This document shows, in pieces, positions 31,324-41,700 of a stretch of DNA of 57,529 nt. Every line of letters begins with the position of its first letter. The stretch's first letter is position 1. The position numbers were made by a program, and so were the translations under genes. The notes under the pieces were generated by a model, which was not told where the DNA came from, ran no database searches, and worked only from the letters and a program-made list of their open reading frames with translations. Origin of the DNA: Thermoproteota archaeon (GTDB lineage: Archaea > Thermoproteota > Methanomethylicia > Methanomethylicales > Methanomethylicaceae); contig VGLU01000007.1 in assembly GCA_016882195.1 (NCBI GenBank), positions 1 through 57,529 of the forward strand, in the 5' to 3' direction.

Positions 31324-32076
31324 GTGTTTAAAGCAGTACTTGCAGACAGCAGGATTTGGAAGAATGTGATAGATTCTATCTCCACACTTGTGGAGGAGGG
31401 CGTGTTCATTGCCGACCCCTCAGGCATAAGGCTGAGGGCGATGGATCCCTCGAGGGTAGCCATGGTGGACATGGAACTTCCCAAGGCCGCCTTCGAGTCG
31501 TACGACTGTGCCCAGGAGATGCCCATCGGGGTAAATTTCGATGACATGAAGAACATCATGAAGAGGACCGGCTCCAATGAGAAGCTGGAGCTGGAGAAGC
31601 TGGATGAAGAGGCAAGGCTGAAGATAAGGTTCAAGGGCAAGTCATCCAGAACCTTCTCGTTGCCACTTTTGGACCTGGGCAAGGAGGAGCTCTCAGCGCC
31701 CAGAATATCCTTCAATGCAACCTTGAAGATCCCTGCCAACACCTTGATGGAGGCTATAAAGGACGCAGAGGTGGTAAGCGACTTCGTTAAGATTACGGCC
31801 GAGGACAATCAGATGAAGATCGCCGCCAGCGGAGACAGAGGGGAGGTGGACGTCGTAATAACAAAAGAGAGCGGCGAGTTACTATCGGTAGAACAAAAGG
31901 AGGGCGCCCACGCACTCTACAGCCTGACGTACCTTAGCAAGATGATGGCGGCCTCCTCGCTGTCCGAGATCGCTGTGCTGATGTTCTCGACGGATATGCC
32001 AATGAGGCTTGATTTCAACCCCTCAAGCGGCGGGAAGATCGTCTACTATCTTGCCCCAAGAATGGAGGCGGAGTGA
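31324..32076 (+). CDS. pcn: Sliding clamp PCNA
   Basis: Trimeric clamp for polymerases, ligase and nucleases. The 250-residue length, N-terminal F-K-A-V-L-A-D, the R-L-R-A-M-D-P-S-R-V-A-M-V-D strand and the C-terminal V-Y-Y-L-A-P-R-M-E segment are typical. Start at GTG 31324. Only one PCNA gene is in view, so a homotrimer is the simplest reading. Confidence 0.95.
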   Translation: MFKAVLADSRIWKNVIDSISTLVEEGVFIADPSGIRLRAMDPSRVAMVDMELPKAAFESYDCAQEMPIGVNFDDMKNIMKRTGSNEKLELEKLDEEARLKIRFKGKSSRTFSLPLLDLGKEELSAPRISFNATLKIPANTLMEAIKDAEVVSDFVKITAEDNQMKIAASGDRGEVDVVITKESGELLSVEQKEGAHALYSLTYLSKMMAASSLSEIAVLMFSTDMPMRLDFNPSSGGKIVYYLAPRMEAE

Positions 32077-32140
32077 CGGGGGCTCCTAAAGGAATCTCCT
32101 TCACTACTGTTAATACCATCTTCTCCCACCTTTTTATTGG

Positions 32141-33220
32141 ATGAGGGAAATGCTGACAAGAGAGGATCTGGCCAAGTACCCCTTTCTCAGGAAGGCATCC
32201 TCTTTTATAGAAGGGTACGGGCTGACCCTCAGGGACTTGGCGGCTCCCGAGTATTCAGGCATAGTAAGGAGGGCCGTCGAGAGGGTGAGAGACAGCATAG
32301 AGGGAAGGAGGATCGTGACGGATTGGAAGGACCCCGAGACGGAGATCTTGGCGTACCCTCTGGCCCTGGCTTTTGCATACGGTCTGAAGGCAGGGTGGGT
32401 GATAAGAAGGTTTGCAACCGCCGAGTCAAAGAGGTGCTATGAACTGCTGAAGATGGAGGACGGCCAGAGGTTGATAGAGGTGGCCGAGGACGGCTTTGGC
32501 TGGAGGTTGGAACAAAATGACGTGAATGTGGAGGGCAGGAGGTTTGACTTCGCGCTGGGGGTCACGGAGTACCTTGAGGTCGCGCCGCAGTTTCACTCTG
32601 CCAACTGGAAGCTCGTAAACAGGTACCTCCTCAGGGGGAGGGTCCACCTCAAGCAGAGTGAGGTTGCCAGGCTCCTATCAGAGTCCGTCAAGAATAAGAT
32701 AGTAAAGAGGGCTGCGGCGGAGGAGGTCAGGAGGTTTGAGGTTCCCGAGGCCTTCGGTCTCTACCTTGAGGAGGTCAGGAGGTTGGTGGAGAAGAAGGGG
32801 AGGTTCTATGACGAGGAGGCGCCAGTCGGGCTGGTAGAGGAGGCCAAACCTCCTTGTATAATGGCAATAATCAGCGATCTGGCAGCAGGCAAGAGCCTCT
32901 CGCATATGGCTAGGTTCACGATCACGACATTCATGATTAATGTTGGAGAGAACGTGGACAACGTTTTGAAACTCTTCAGAAGTGTTGCAGATTTTGATGA
33001 AGGAAAGGCCAGATACCAGATTGAGCACATAGCGGGCAGGATAGGATCGAGGACGAAATACGCGCCGCCAAAATGCGATGTGCTCAGGTCTTTTGGATTG
33101 TGCGTTGGGGTGAATGCGCTCTGCGAGAGGGTTAGGCACCCATTGCAGTACTACAAGATAAGGGCGCGGGAGATCGCTAGAGGGGCGGTAAGGGCGAGGG
33201 GGGGCAGGAAGGTTGCATAG
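32141..33220 (+). CDS. priL: DNA primase large subunit PriL
   Basis: Regulates and anchors primer synthesis. The conserved Fe-S cluster cysteines are in P-P-C-I-M, P-P-K-C-D-V-L and F-G-L-C-V-G with C-E-R-V-R-H-P-L. Length 359 fits. The stop overlaps the PriS start by 8 bases. Confidence 0.93.
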   Translation: MREMLTREDLAKYPFLRKASSFIEGYGLTLRDLAAPEYSGIVRRAVERVRDSIEGRRIVTDWKDPETEILAYPLALAFAYGLKAGWVIRRFATAESKRCYELLKMEDGQRLIEVAEDGFGWRLEQNDVNVEGRRFDFALGVTEYLEVAPQFHSANWKLVNRYLLRGRVHLKQSEVARLLSESVKNKIVKRAAAEEVRRFEVPEAFGLYLEEVRRLVEKKGRFYDEEAPVGLVEEAKPPCIMAIISDLAAGKSLSHMARFTITTFMINVGENVDNVLKLFRSVADFDEGKARYQIEHIAGRIGSRTKYAPPKCDVLRSFGLCVGVNALCERVRHPLQYYKIRAREIARGAVRARGGRKVA

Positions 33221-34445
33221 TATTGTTGTAGACGAGTTCAGGAACTACTACAGCCAGCTGGGATCCAAGGACCTGGAGGTGACTGATCTGGCGTGCAGGG
33301 AACTTGCGTTCCTCCAGTTTGGGGAGCAGATGATGATAAGGCATACGCGGTTCTTGGACGAGGTCTCGCTGAGGGATCACCTGATACACAAAACGCCCGC
33401 ACACCTGTACTACTCCTCTGCCTACTATAAGGAGCCTCAGGCACCAGACATGAACAGGAAGGGGTGGCTTGGAGCGGATCTCGTATTTGATGTTGATGCG
33501 GATCACATACCCACGACGTGCAAAGCCGACCATGACAGGTGGAGGTGCCTCGAGTGCGGCTCAGAGGGCGCAGGTTTTCCGCCCGAGAGCTGCCTGAGCT
33601 GCGGAAGGAAGAGGATCGAGACGACCACCTGGGTCTGTGAGAAATGTCTGGACGTTACAAAAAATGAGGTTCTCAAACTCCTTGACGAGTACCTCATACC
33701 AGACTTTGGGATATCCCTGAATGATGTTGAGATCTGCTTCTCGGGCCACAGGGGCTACCACCTACACGTCCTCACGGAGAGTTTGAGGGGGCTTGCCAGC
33801 GACGGCAGAAGGGAGATCGCAGACTATGTCAGGGGGATAGGACTGGATCAAAGACTCCACGGTTTTATGGTCTTGAACAGGAATGGCCCCTTGATCGGTC
33901 CAGACATCAGGGACGGCGGTTGGCGGGGCAGAATTGCCAGGTCCATTTACGCATACATAAGCAGGTGTAACGTTGAGGATTTGAGGGCTGTCGTAGGCTC
34001 TGGGAGCGCAGCGGATACGATCTGCCGAAACAAGGACAGGATCTTGGGCGGGATAACAAAGTCACCCCCGTCGTGGGTCGGGTTGAGGGGAGTCGGAATC
34101 GAGAGGCTCAACAGGATAGCAGGGGCATCAATAAAGGACATCCTGTGCAACATCGACGAGAGGGTCACCTTGGACACAAAGAGGCTGATAAGGTATCCGA
34201 ATAGCCTCCATGGAAAATCCGGGCTAAAGGCCAGCAGGATCACGTACAATGACCTTGAGAAGTTTGACCCCCTGAGGGATGCGGTCGCGTTTAAAGATGG
34301 AGAAATAAAAGTATATGTAAGGGAGGCTCCACGAGTTAGGATAGGGAATCATGAAATCGGACCCCTGAAGAATGTAGAGGTGGTAGTGCCCAAGGCCTTG
34401 GGCATTTATCTCATATGCAAAGGGGCGGCGGAACCTAGGTCGTGA
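33213..34445 (+). CDS. priS: DNA primase catalytic subunit PriS
   Basis: Synthesises RNA/DNA primers. The metal-binding D-V-D-A-D is at 93-97, the G-H-R-G-Y-H-L-H motif is near the middle, and a zinc knob with C-L-E-C-G, C-L-S-C-G and C-E-K-C is inserted. Length 410 is normal. PriS and PriL are cotranscribed and form a complex. Confidence 0.94.
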   Translation: MHSIVVDEFRNYYSQLGSKDLEVTDLACRELAFLQFGEQMMIRHTRFLDEVSLRDHLIHKTPAHLYYSSAYYKEPQAPDMNRKGWLGADLVFDVDADHIPTTCKADHDRWRCLECGSEGAGFPPESCLSCGRKRIETTTWVCEKCLDVTKNEVLKLLDEYLIPDFGISLNDVEICFSGHRGYHLHVLTESLRGLASDGRREIADYVRGIGLDQRLHGFMVLNRNGPLIGPDIRDGGWRGRIARSIYAYISRCNVEDLRAVVGSGSAADTICRNKDRILGGITKSPPSWVGLRGVGIERLNRIAGASIKDILCNIDERVTLDTKRLIRYPNSLHGKSGLKASRITYNDLEKFDPLRDAVAFKDGEIKVYVREAPRVRIGNHEIGPLKNVEVVVPKALGIYLICKGAAEPRS

Positions 34446-34449
34446 TCTT

Positions 34450-34932
34450 ATGTACAAGAGGATTCTGGAGTTCTGGCTGAACGAGAAGGAGTCGAGGGAG
34501 CTCCAGAGACCACCACCGGGCTTTAAAGACGACGTGAAGAGATACATGGAGGATCTTGCCCGCATGGAGAATGGCGTACCCTCCAAGCTGAGGTTGGCTG
34601 AGGCAGAGAGGGCAAAACGCATAATTAACGAGATCGCGGTCCTGAGGAAGGAGAAGATCTGCAGGACCGCCGTGGCTGGGACCCTGTCTGACGACATGTT
34701 GTTTGATGATGAGATGGGGCTATTCAGGCCCCTCAAGGAGCCGGAGAAGGTAACGGACGACAGTGCGAAAAAGATATTAGTTAGGGTGCTCCGAGATGTT
34801 CCATCGTTCGTAGGGACAGATTTAAAAACGTATGGCCCCTACAAGACCGAAGACATCGTGCTGCTACCGGCACAAAATGCGGAGGCCCTCATAAAGAGGG
34901 GGGTAGCAACAGAGATACAAAGGAGGATATAG
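34450..34932 (+). CDS. GINS complex subunit
   Basis: Part of the CMG-like replicative helicase. The 160-residue protein has an N-terminal helical A domain (Y-K-R-I-L-E-F-W-L-N-E-K-E-S-R-E-L) and a C-terminal beta B domain with V-L-R-D-V-P-S-F-V-G and a G-P-Y-K-T-E-D-I-V-L-L-P. This A-B order is the Gins51 type. It starts 5 bases after PriS. Confidence 0.88.
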   Translation: MYKRILEFWLNEKESRELQRPPPGFKDDVKRYMEDLARMENGVPSKLRLAEAERAKRIINEIAVLRKEKICRTAVAGTLSDDMLFDDEMGLFRPLKEPEKVTDDSAKKILVRVLRDVPSFVGTDLKTYGPYKTEDIVLLPAQNAEALIKRGVATEIQRRI

Positions 34933-34937
34933 GGAAA

Positions 34938-35213
34938 ATGAAGGCTCCAAAGGAGATAAACACGTACTGTCCTAAGTGTAAGGCTTACACCGTTCACAGC
35001 GTCACGCTTTACAAGAAGGGTAAGGAGAGGGGTCTTGCAGAGGGTACTAGGAGGTACGAGCGCAAGAAGAAGGGATACGGCAGCTCGAGAAAGCCTGTTC
35101 AAAAACGAACAGCCAAGACCACCAAGAAGATGAGCCTGAAGCTGAAGTGCAAGAAGTGCGGCTACCAAAACCAGAGAAGGGGTCTAAGGCTTAAGAAGCT
35201 AGAGATAGTCTGA
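34938..35213 (+). CDS. rpl44e: Ribosomal protein L44e
   Basis: The 91-residue zinc-ribbon ribosomal protein has C-P-K-C-K and K-C-K-K-C-G and is very basic. It lies near the E site. It starts 6 bases after the GINS gene. Confidence 0.95.
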   Translation: MKAPKEINTYCPKCKAYTVHSVTLYKKGKERGLAEGTRRYERKKKGYGSSRKPVQKRTAKTTKKMSLKLKCKKCGYQNQRRGLRLKKLEIV

Positions 35214-35214
35214 G

Positions 35215-35421
35215 GTGAGCTTATTGAAGAGAAAGGAGATGCTAACGCCCGTGCCAAGAAGCAAGTTCTTCAGGGTGCAGTGCCCAGAGTGCGGCAATGA
35301 GCAGACCGTCTTCTCCAACGTGGCTTCGGTCGTTAAATGCACGATCTGCGGCAAGGATCTGGCGCTGCCAACCGGCGGGAAGACCAAGATCCTTTCGGAC
35401 AACGTCAAGGAGATAAGTTAG
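35215..35421 (+). CDS. rps27e: Ribosomal protein S27e
   Basis: The 68-residue protein has the zinc site C-P-E-C-G and C-T-I-C-G-K and the P-R-S-K-F-F-R-V-Q motif of S27e. Start at GTG 35215 or TTG 35224. Confidence 0.94.
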   Translation: MSLLKRKEMLTPVPRSKFFRVQCPECGNEQTVFSNVASVVKCTICGKDLALPTGGKTKILSDNVKEIS

Positions 35422-35488
35422 CCGCCTTTTTTCAAAGGATCAGCCAATTTTTGGCACAATAACCTTTACCATTTTTGATGAACCCAAT

Positions 35489-35498
35489 ATACTTATAA
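35489..35498 (+). promoter_or_regulatory. TATA-like element upstream of aIF2 alpha
   Basis: The sequence atacttataa lies 77 bases before the aIF2 alpha start in a 153-base gap. The leader would be about 50 bases long. It is the most TATA-like element in the gap. Confidence 0.35.
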
Positions 35499-35574
35499 CC
35501 CATTTCCTATTTATCCATCACAAAAGACCGTCGTGGTCAAGGGGTCATATTCATAAAGGGTTGGAGGGGCGCAG

Positions 35575-36360
35575 ATGGTTTTGAGAAGGAAGGATTATCC
35601 AGAGATAGGAGAATACGTGATAGCCACGGCAGTTAAGCTGCAGGAGCACGGTGTATACGTCAATCTTGATGAGTTTGAGAAGAACGGATACATCCCCATA
35701 GGTGAGATAGCATCCACATGGGTAAAGAACATCAAGGATTTCGTTAAGGAAGGGCAGAAACTTGTCCTTAAGGTAATCAGGATAGATGACAGGAAGGGTC
35801 ATATCGATTTATCCTTGAGGAAGGTCACTGAGAGGGAGAAGAAGGAAAAACTGATACAGTGGAAGAAGTCGAAGAGGGCGGAGAAGCTCCTGGAGGGTGC
35901 CGCAAAGTCCCTAAACAAGGATTATGCCGAGGCGGTAAAGAGCGTAGGAATGCCCTTGGAGGACTATTTTGGGGATCTGTACGCAGCTCTAGAGGCTGTG
36001 GCTACCAGAGGGCCCGACGCCCTAAAGCCGGCAGGGACGCCTGAGAGCTGGTCCAAGGCAATTTACGAGACCGCCAAGGATCACATAGAGACGCCGGCGG
36101 TCCAGGTAACAGGGATAATTCAACTCAACTCCCCCAAACCGAGAGGGGTAGAGGAGATAAAGAGGGCCCTTCTGGAGGGCAAGAAGGCAACCCCTAAGAA
36201 CGGCGGGAGTGTGGAGATTACGTACCTCGGTGCGCCACGTTACAGGATAGAGGTAACGGCAAAGGACTACAAGATCGCCGAGGAGACCATGAAGGAAACG
36301 GCCGACAGGATAATCTCGAAAATAACTTCTGCCGGCGGATCCGGATCATTCGTAAGGTGA
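35575..36360 (+). CDS. Translation initiation factor aIF2 alpha
   Basis: Part of the ternary complex that brings initiator tRNA. It has an N-terminal S1 domain (G-E-Y-V-I-A-T-A-V and I-D-L-S-L-R-K-V), a helical domain and a C-terminal alpha/beta domain. Length 261 is normal. The stop precedes nop10 directly, as is common in archaea. Confidence 0.95.
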   Translation: MVLRRKDYPEIGEYVIATAVKLQEHGVYVNLDEFEKNGYIPIGEIASTWVKNIKDFVKEGQKLVLKVIRIDDRKGHIDLSLRKVTEREKKEKLIQWKKSKRAEKLLEGAAKSLNKDYAEAVKSVGMPLEDYFGDLYAALEAVATRGPDALKPAGTPESWSKAIYETAKDHIETPAVQVTGIIQLNSPKPRGVEEIKRALLEGKKATPKNGGSVEITYLGAPRYRIEVTAKDYKIAEETMKETADRIISKITSAGGSGSFVR

Positions 36361-36366
36361 TGCTAT

Positions 36367-36540
36367 TTGAGGGGAATGATCAGGAAGTGCGTGGCGTGCG
36401 GAGAGTACACTTTGAAAAGAGACGCCTGCCCCTACTGCGGCGGAACCCTAAGGACCCCACACCCAGCAAAGTTCTCGCCGGAGGACAAGTACAGCAGGTT
36501 CAGGCTCGCCCTCAAGTTGAGGGAGAAGGCTGCAAGCTGA
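36367..36540 (+). CDS. nop10: H/ACA ribonucleoprotein Nop10
   Basis: This 57-residue protein has the zinc ribbon C-V-A-C-G and C-P-Y-C-G-G and the T-P-H-P-A-K-F-S-P-E-D-K-Y-S-R-F-R motif of Nop10, which stabilises the pseudouridine synthase Cbf5 in H/ACA RNPs. The TTG at 36367 has GGTGA before it; an ATG at 36376 is in frame. A longer overlapping frame (36357-36557) has no coding character. Confidence 0.93.
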   Translation: MRGMIRKCVACGEYTLKRDACPYCGGTLRTPHPAKFSPEDKYSRFRLALKLREKAAS

Positions 36541-36614
36541 ACCGCTACAATTTTTAATCGTCACAGTGTCAAGTAGATAATGTATTTTTCGTTGGATAAT
36601 ACCGCTTGAGAGAT

Positions 36615-38642
36615 TTAGGCAGGGTAGTTGATCTTATAGACCAATACCCAGAGATTGCTTGATGAGTAGACCAGTTGGAAGTGTTGGGGTGCTGTAATGT
36701 TTATTTGAAGAGTGCTGCTGTAGCCATCAATGAACGGGTAGAAGAGCAGCTGGTACAGTGTGGTGTTTGAGGCTTTTGGACCTGCGGGCAGCGGATAGTT
36801 GATGGTGCCGCTGCTCGTGCTTAATGGGACGCCGCTGATGTAGTCTGAGGAGTTGTAACCGGCTATCGCCATCATGGCTGTGGACTTCTCGAAGTCTCCG
36901 ATGGTTGTCCACGGAGGCAACGCTATCAACGGGTTCTGAGAGACTATGATCCAAGGTTCGTAGACGACCACGTAGTCCACCTTCATGGTTTTGAATACGT
37001 CGAGGGCATACGTCTCATCATTGAGGAAGGCCTGGGCAACGAGCTCTATCTGGGTTCCGTTGGTGGTGGAGTTGTCATCGATTACGGACCTGTTTGCCAT
37101 CACGTTTATCCAGTACCCATAGTCCCACCAGCATCCTACAATGGCGTCCTGAGGCAGGTTATCCCTCATCCAGGCCAGCGCCTCCATCCAATCTGGGATC
37201 TCAGTGGCATAGCCGCTTGAGGCGGAAACGATCATAGCGGGTCGATTAGCCGACCTCAGGTTATATATCAACGGAACCATGGCGACTATGACGATCGCTA
37301 TTATTAGAATGCCGTAACCTTTGCCCAACAAGGTGGCACGGCTCTTCTTATCAGGCTGTTGTCTTACGACTAAGGAGACGTTGCTTAGTATTGTAGTTAA
37401 TGCGAAGCCACCTAGTATGCCAATAGCAGGGGCAACAACTGCCATTAGACGGATATAAGTCCCGGCGCCGTAAAGTGCGGCGAGGGCGAATAGCACCATG
37501 AATAGATCCTTGTATTTCAGCCGTTTCAGCGCATAATACAGGCCCACAGGTGCAAGAATAATTAGTATGTGGTAATTAATGAAGAAGTTGGTCCATACGG
37601 CAGGGAACTGCTCTCCCACAGTCCCTATTATGGGGGTCCCTGCGCGGGACAGAGGGTTGACGAAGGTGAGGAACTTGCCCGTGATGGGACCAAATGCACC
37701 ACCGAGGGTTAGACCACCAAAGACTACGATTATGCCGAGAACTGCGCCGATGGAGAGTTTTTTCCTTTTTACAGGATCCTGTACATATTGAGCGAAAGAC
37801 ATCACCAAGCAGATCATGAACGCTATTATGGGAAGGGCAGTTGAGGGAGAGATTGCACTGTAAAGCCCGTAGTTCGGTGTCACTGCCAAGGTAAATATGG
37901 TGATGGCGGAGACAACAGTGAAGGATATGGAGAGTTGTCTGCTCCATCTACCGATGAGGGTCATAATAATAACGAACATGGCGAAAAGATTTAGCGGGTA
38001 TAAGTACGCCCCCCAAGCCATTGTCATATACGCCAGACCGAGACCAGAGATGATGGAGTATGGGACAGTCCTGGTCTTGAGAGACTTTATGAAGAAGAGG
38101 ATTGAGATCAACATCCCCAACATGCCGACAGACTCCGTATCAAAGAAGCCCAGCGAGGTCCTTTGAATGGCTGTCGGGTCAACGGCGAAGATGAATGCAG
38201 AGAGCAGCCCAACACCCCGGTTAACCAACTCCCTCCCGAGTGCAAAGATCAGGACGACCATTATGGCTCCGGCAAAGACGGGATAGAAAACCGCGACATC
38301 AAAAAGCTGGACGTTGAGTCCTATAAAACTTAGAAACAGGTAGATGGCGGCACCCGTAAATGGCACGCCCATTTGGGCCTCATACGGCACGCTTGATCCC
38401 CAAGGCGCCCACCTCGTGGGATCGAACCAGGTGTACCATGCATTGAAACCGTTTTCAACTATGTACTTGGCGCTTTTATACTGGAAGTAGGGGTCAAATT
38501 CATCAAGGTAAATCCCCCATTGCATTGGGAGCAGACGGATAGCAACCGCCAGCAGGACTATTGTGAACAGGGTCGCGTAGACCAGCAGGTTCATATTCGC
38601 GATCCTCAGGCCTTTTAGTGAGTCTGGGACCTTCAGGTTCAT
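36615..38642 (-). CDS. aglB: Oligosaccharyltransferase AglB (STT3)
   Basis: Transfers an oligosaccharide from a lipid carrier to Asn in N-glycosylation, with its catalytic side facing outwards. The 675-residue protein has about a dozen N-terminal membrane helices with the catalytic D-E-F-D-P-Y-F segment near residue 47, and the C-terminal soluble domain has W-W-D-Y-G at about 505. No glycan-assembly genes are nearby. The gene diverges from ileS. Confidence 0.95.
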   Translation of the reverse strand: MNLKVPDSLKGLRIANMNLLVYATLFTIVLLAVAIRLLPMQWGIYLDEFDPYFQYKSAKYIVENGFNAWYTWFDPTRWAPWGSSVPYEAQMGVPFTGAAIYLFLSFIGLNVQLFDVAVFYPVFAGAIMVVLIFALGRELVNRGVGLLSAFIFAVDPTAIQRTSLGFFDTESVGMLGMLISILFFIKSLKTRTVPYSIISGLGLAYMTMAWGAYLYPLNLFAMFVIIMTLIGRWSRQLSISFTVVSAITIFTLAVTPNYGLYSAISPSTALPIIAFMICLVMSFAQYVQDPVKRKKLSIGAVLGIIVVFGGLTLGGAFGPITGKFLTFVNPLSRAGTPIIGTVGEQFPAVWTNFFINYHILIILAPVGLYYALKRLKYKDLFMVLFALAALYGAGTYIRLMAVVAPAIGILGGFALTTILSNVSLVVRQQPDKKSRATLLGKGYGILIIAIVIVAMVPLIYNLRSANRPAMIVSASSGYATEIPDWMEALAWMRDNLPQDAIVGCWWDYGYWINVMANRSVIDDNSTTNGTQIELVAQAFLNDETYALDVFKTMKVDYVVVYEPWIIVSQNPLIALPPWTTIGDFEKSTAMMAIAGYNSSDYISGVPLSTSSGTINYPLPAGPKASNTTLYQLLFYPFIDGYSSTLQINITAPQHFQLVYSSSNLWVLVYKINYPA

Positions 38643-38684
38643 CGAAACTACCTCTACAAGACAAACTCCTCTCTGAAGAGAAAC

Positions 38685-38734
38685 ATTTAAACTCTATGGT
38701 TAAGGCATAATGCTTAATATTGAAGATTGAGTAG
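38685..38734. promoter_or_regulatory. Divergent promoter region of aglB and ileS
   Basis: On the minus strand tttaaat at 38685-38691 is 43 bases from the aglB start, the usual TATA distance. On the plus strand gcttaatattg at 38711-38721 is close to the ileS ATG at 38735, which would give a leaderless or nearly leaderless transcript. Confidence 0.4.
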
Positions 38735-41700
38735 ATGCCCTTTAACCTGAGGCTGAAGATGATGCCGTTCGTCGGTGGGATGCCCAAGGATTACAACAGC
38801 AAAGTCGTCGAGGAGGAGGCCTTCAAGTTCTGGCAGAGCGAGGGGGTACTGGAGAAGGTCAGGGCACGCGGAGGCAAGAAGAAGTTCTATTTTCTGGACG
38901 GCCCTCCCTACGTAACGAACCCAATTCATGTCGGCACGGCATGGAATAAGACGCTCAAGGATGCGTACATCAGATACTTCAGGATGAATGGCTATGACGT
39001 GAGGGATCAGCCTGGATTTGATATGCACGGACTGCCCATAGAGGTGATGGTTGAGAAGAGGCTGGGGATCAAGTCAAAGAAGGAGATCGAGACCCTGGGG
39101 ATAGAGAAATTCATCGGGGCCTGCAAGAGCTTCGCCATAGATAACCTGAAGATCGCCACCGACCAGTTCAAGAACCTTGGGGTCTGGATGGACTGGGAGG
39201 CCCCTTACAGGACGCTTGATGATTATTACATCGAGTCAGTATGGTGGCTGATAAAGAGGGCCGAGAAGAGGAGGTTGCTCGGCAAAGGGAAGAAGATCGT
39301 TCACTGGTGCCCCAGATGCGAGACGGTGCTGGCTGGGTATGAGGCAACGGACGAGTACAGGGATGTGGAGGAGGAGTCCATTTACGTCAAGTTCAGGCTC
39401 GAGGGGAGGGGGAACGAGTACATAATGATATGGACGACGACCCCCTGGACACTGCCTGCCAACGTCGCGGTGATGGTTCACCCGGACTTTACCTACGCGA
39501 GGGTCAGGGCAGGGAAGGAGACCTACATAGTTGCGGAGGGGAGGGCGGAGGTGGTCTTTAAGGATCTTGGCGCCGCTTACGAGGTCGTTGAGACCTTTCC
39601 GGGTACAGACCTGAAGGGGTTGAGGTACGTTCCGCCTCTGCTGGAGGAGGTGCCCAAACAGAAGGAGCTCCAGCCGGCGCATGTGGTCGTGCTGAGCGAA
39701 CAGTATGTGACCCTTGAGGAGGGCACCGGGTGCGTCCACACCGCCCCCGGGCACGGGGAGGAGGACCATGAGGTAGGAGGACTTTACGGGTTGCCTGACT
39801 TCTGCCCGGTGGACGAGGGTGGGCGCTTCACCGAGGATGGGGGCAAATACGCTGGTAAAGACGTCAGGGAGGCGAACGACACCATAACCCAGGATCTGAG
39901 GAGAAAAGGCCTACTCTTCAAGACGGAGGTGACCGTGCATAGGTACCCCCACTGCTGGAGGTGCAAGACCCCACTGATACTGAGGATAGCCTCGCAATGG
40001 TTCATAAAGGTCACAGAACTCAAGGAACTCCTGCTGGAGGAGAACGAGAGGGTTGGCTGGGTGCCAGAGTGGGCAGGGAGGGCAAGGTTCGGGAACTGGA
40101 TAAAGAACGCAAAGGACTGGGTCATCTCCAGACAGAGGTACTGGGGGATCCCGCTGCCCATCTGGGTCTGTGAGAGGTGCGGCAGGTACGAAGTTATTGG
40201 ATCGGCATCCGAGCTGAAGGAGAGGGCGGTCTCAGGACTCAAAGGGTTGGAGCTTCACAGACCTTGGGTCGACTACGTGAGGATAGGATGTGGTTGCGGC
40301 GGCATGATGGATAGAGTTAGTGATGTGGCTGACGTCTGGATGGACTCTGGATCGGCCTCATTCGCGGCGCTGCACTACCCGTCCGACGAGAGGGCATACC
40401 GGTACTGGTGGCCCGTGGATATGGTGCTGGAGGGGCACGATCAGACGAGGGGATGGTTCTACACGCTCATGGTTTGCGGAATTATTGCGTTTAATGCCGC
40501 CCCCTACAGGCGAGTGCTGATGCACGGGTTCACCATTGATCAGGAGGGGAGGGCCATGCACAAGTCCTTGGGGAATGTGGTCTATCCTGAGGAGGTCATC
40601 GAGAAGTTCGGCAGGGACACCCTGAGGTGGTACGAACTCGGCTGCACCACCTGGGAGGACCTGAAGTTCACCTGGAAGTCGGTGGAGGAGACATCAAGAT
40701 TTGTGGGCATCCTGTGGAGCACCTACTACTTCGCGAGCCTCTACATGAGCCTTGACAAGTTTTCGCCGGAGAAATATCCGCTGGAGAGCCTGACCGGCGC
40801 GCTCAGACCCGAGGACAGGTGGATACTCTCAAGATTTGAGAGGGTGGTTAAGAGCGTAACGGAGACCATGAGCGGACTCAAGGTCTTTGAGGGCGTGAGG
40901 GATCTGGAGGACTTCATGAGGGAGGAGCTGAGCAGGTGGTACGTGAGGCTCATCAGGAAGAGGACTTGGTCGGAGGCGGAGGACCCCGACAAGATGGCGG
41001 TATACGCCACGCTCTACCACGTTCTACTGAATTACCTGAAGATGGCCGCTCCAATCATCCCATTCGCCACAGAGAAGATCTACAGAGGCATGTTCCGGGG
41101 GCTACCAGGAATGCCCGAGAGCGTGCATATGCTGGGCTGGCCGAGGCCAGAGAGCAGGTGGCTGGACGAGGAGATCGAGGGGGATATGGAGATAGTAAAA
41201 GAACTGATAGAGGCGTCGTACAGCGCCAGACAGTCGGTCCGGATAAAGATCAGGCAGCCGCTCCTCAGGCTGAGGGTGGTTTCGGATGACGAGAAGGTAA
41301 GGCAGGCAGTCTCTAGGCTGAGAGGCGTCGTCTTGGAACAGACGAACGTGAAGGAGGTCGAGGTCATAACGGCGAAGGAGGAGAAGGAGATGAAGGGGGT
41401 GCTCCTTTCGGCCAATCGCTCTGTTTTGGGACCCATATTCAGGAGTAAGAGCGGGAGGCTCGCGGAGCTGATAACGGCTATTGATAGCAAGTCGCTCCTC
41501 GAGTCCTTCAAGCAGGGGCGACCCTTCATCGTGGAACTCGACGGGGAGAGGATCGAGCTGAAGAAGGAGTACGTCACGATCCAGGAAAAACTTCCGGAGA
41601 ACTTCAAGGGGGCACAATCGCGGCATGGTATGGTGTACGTGGACACGACAAAGAGTAAAGAGTTGATCTCCGAGGGGCTCATGCGGGACATGATAAGAAG

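Noticed and set aside
36357-36557. A 66-codon frame over nop10
   Set aside because: It is a shifted reading of nop10, which has the distinctive zinc and Pro-Lys motifs.
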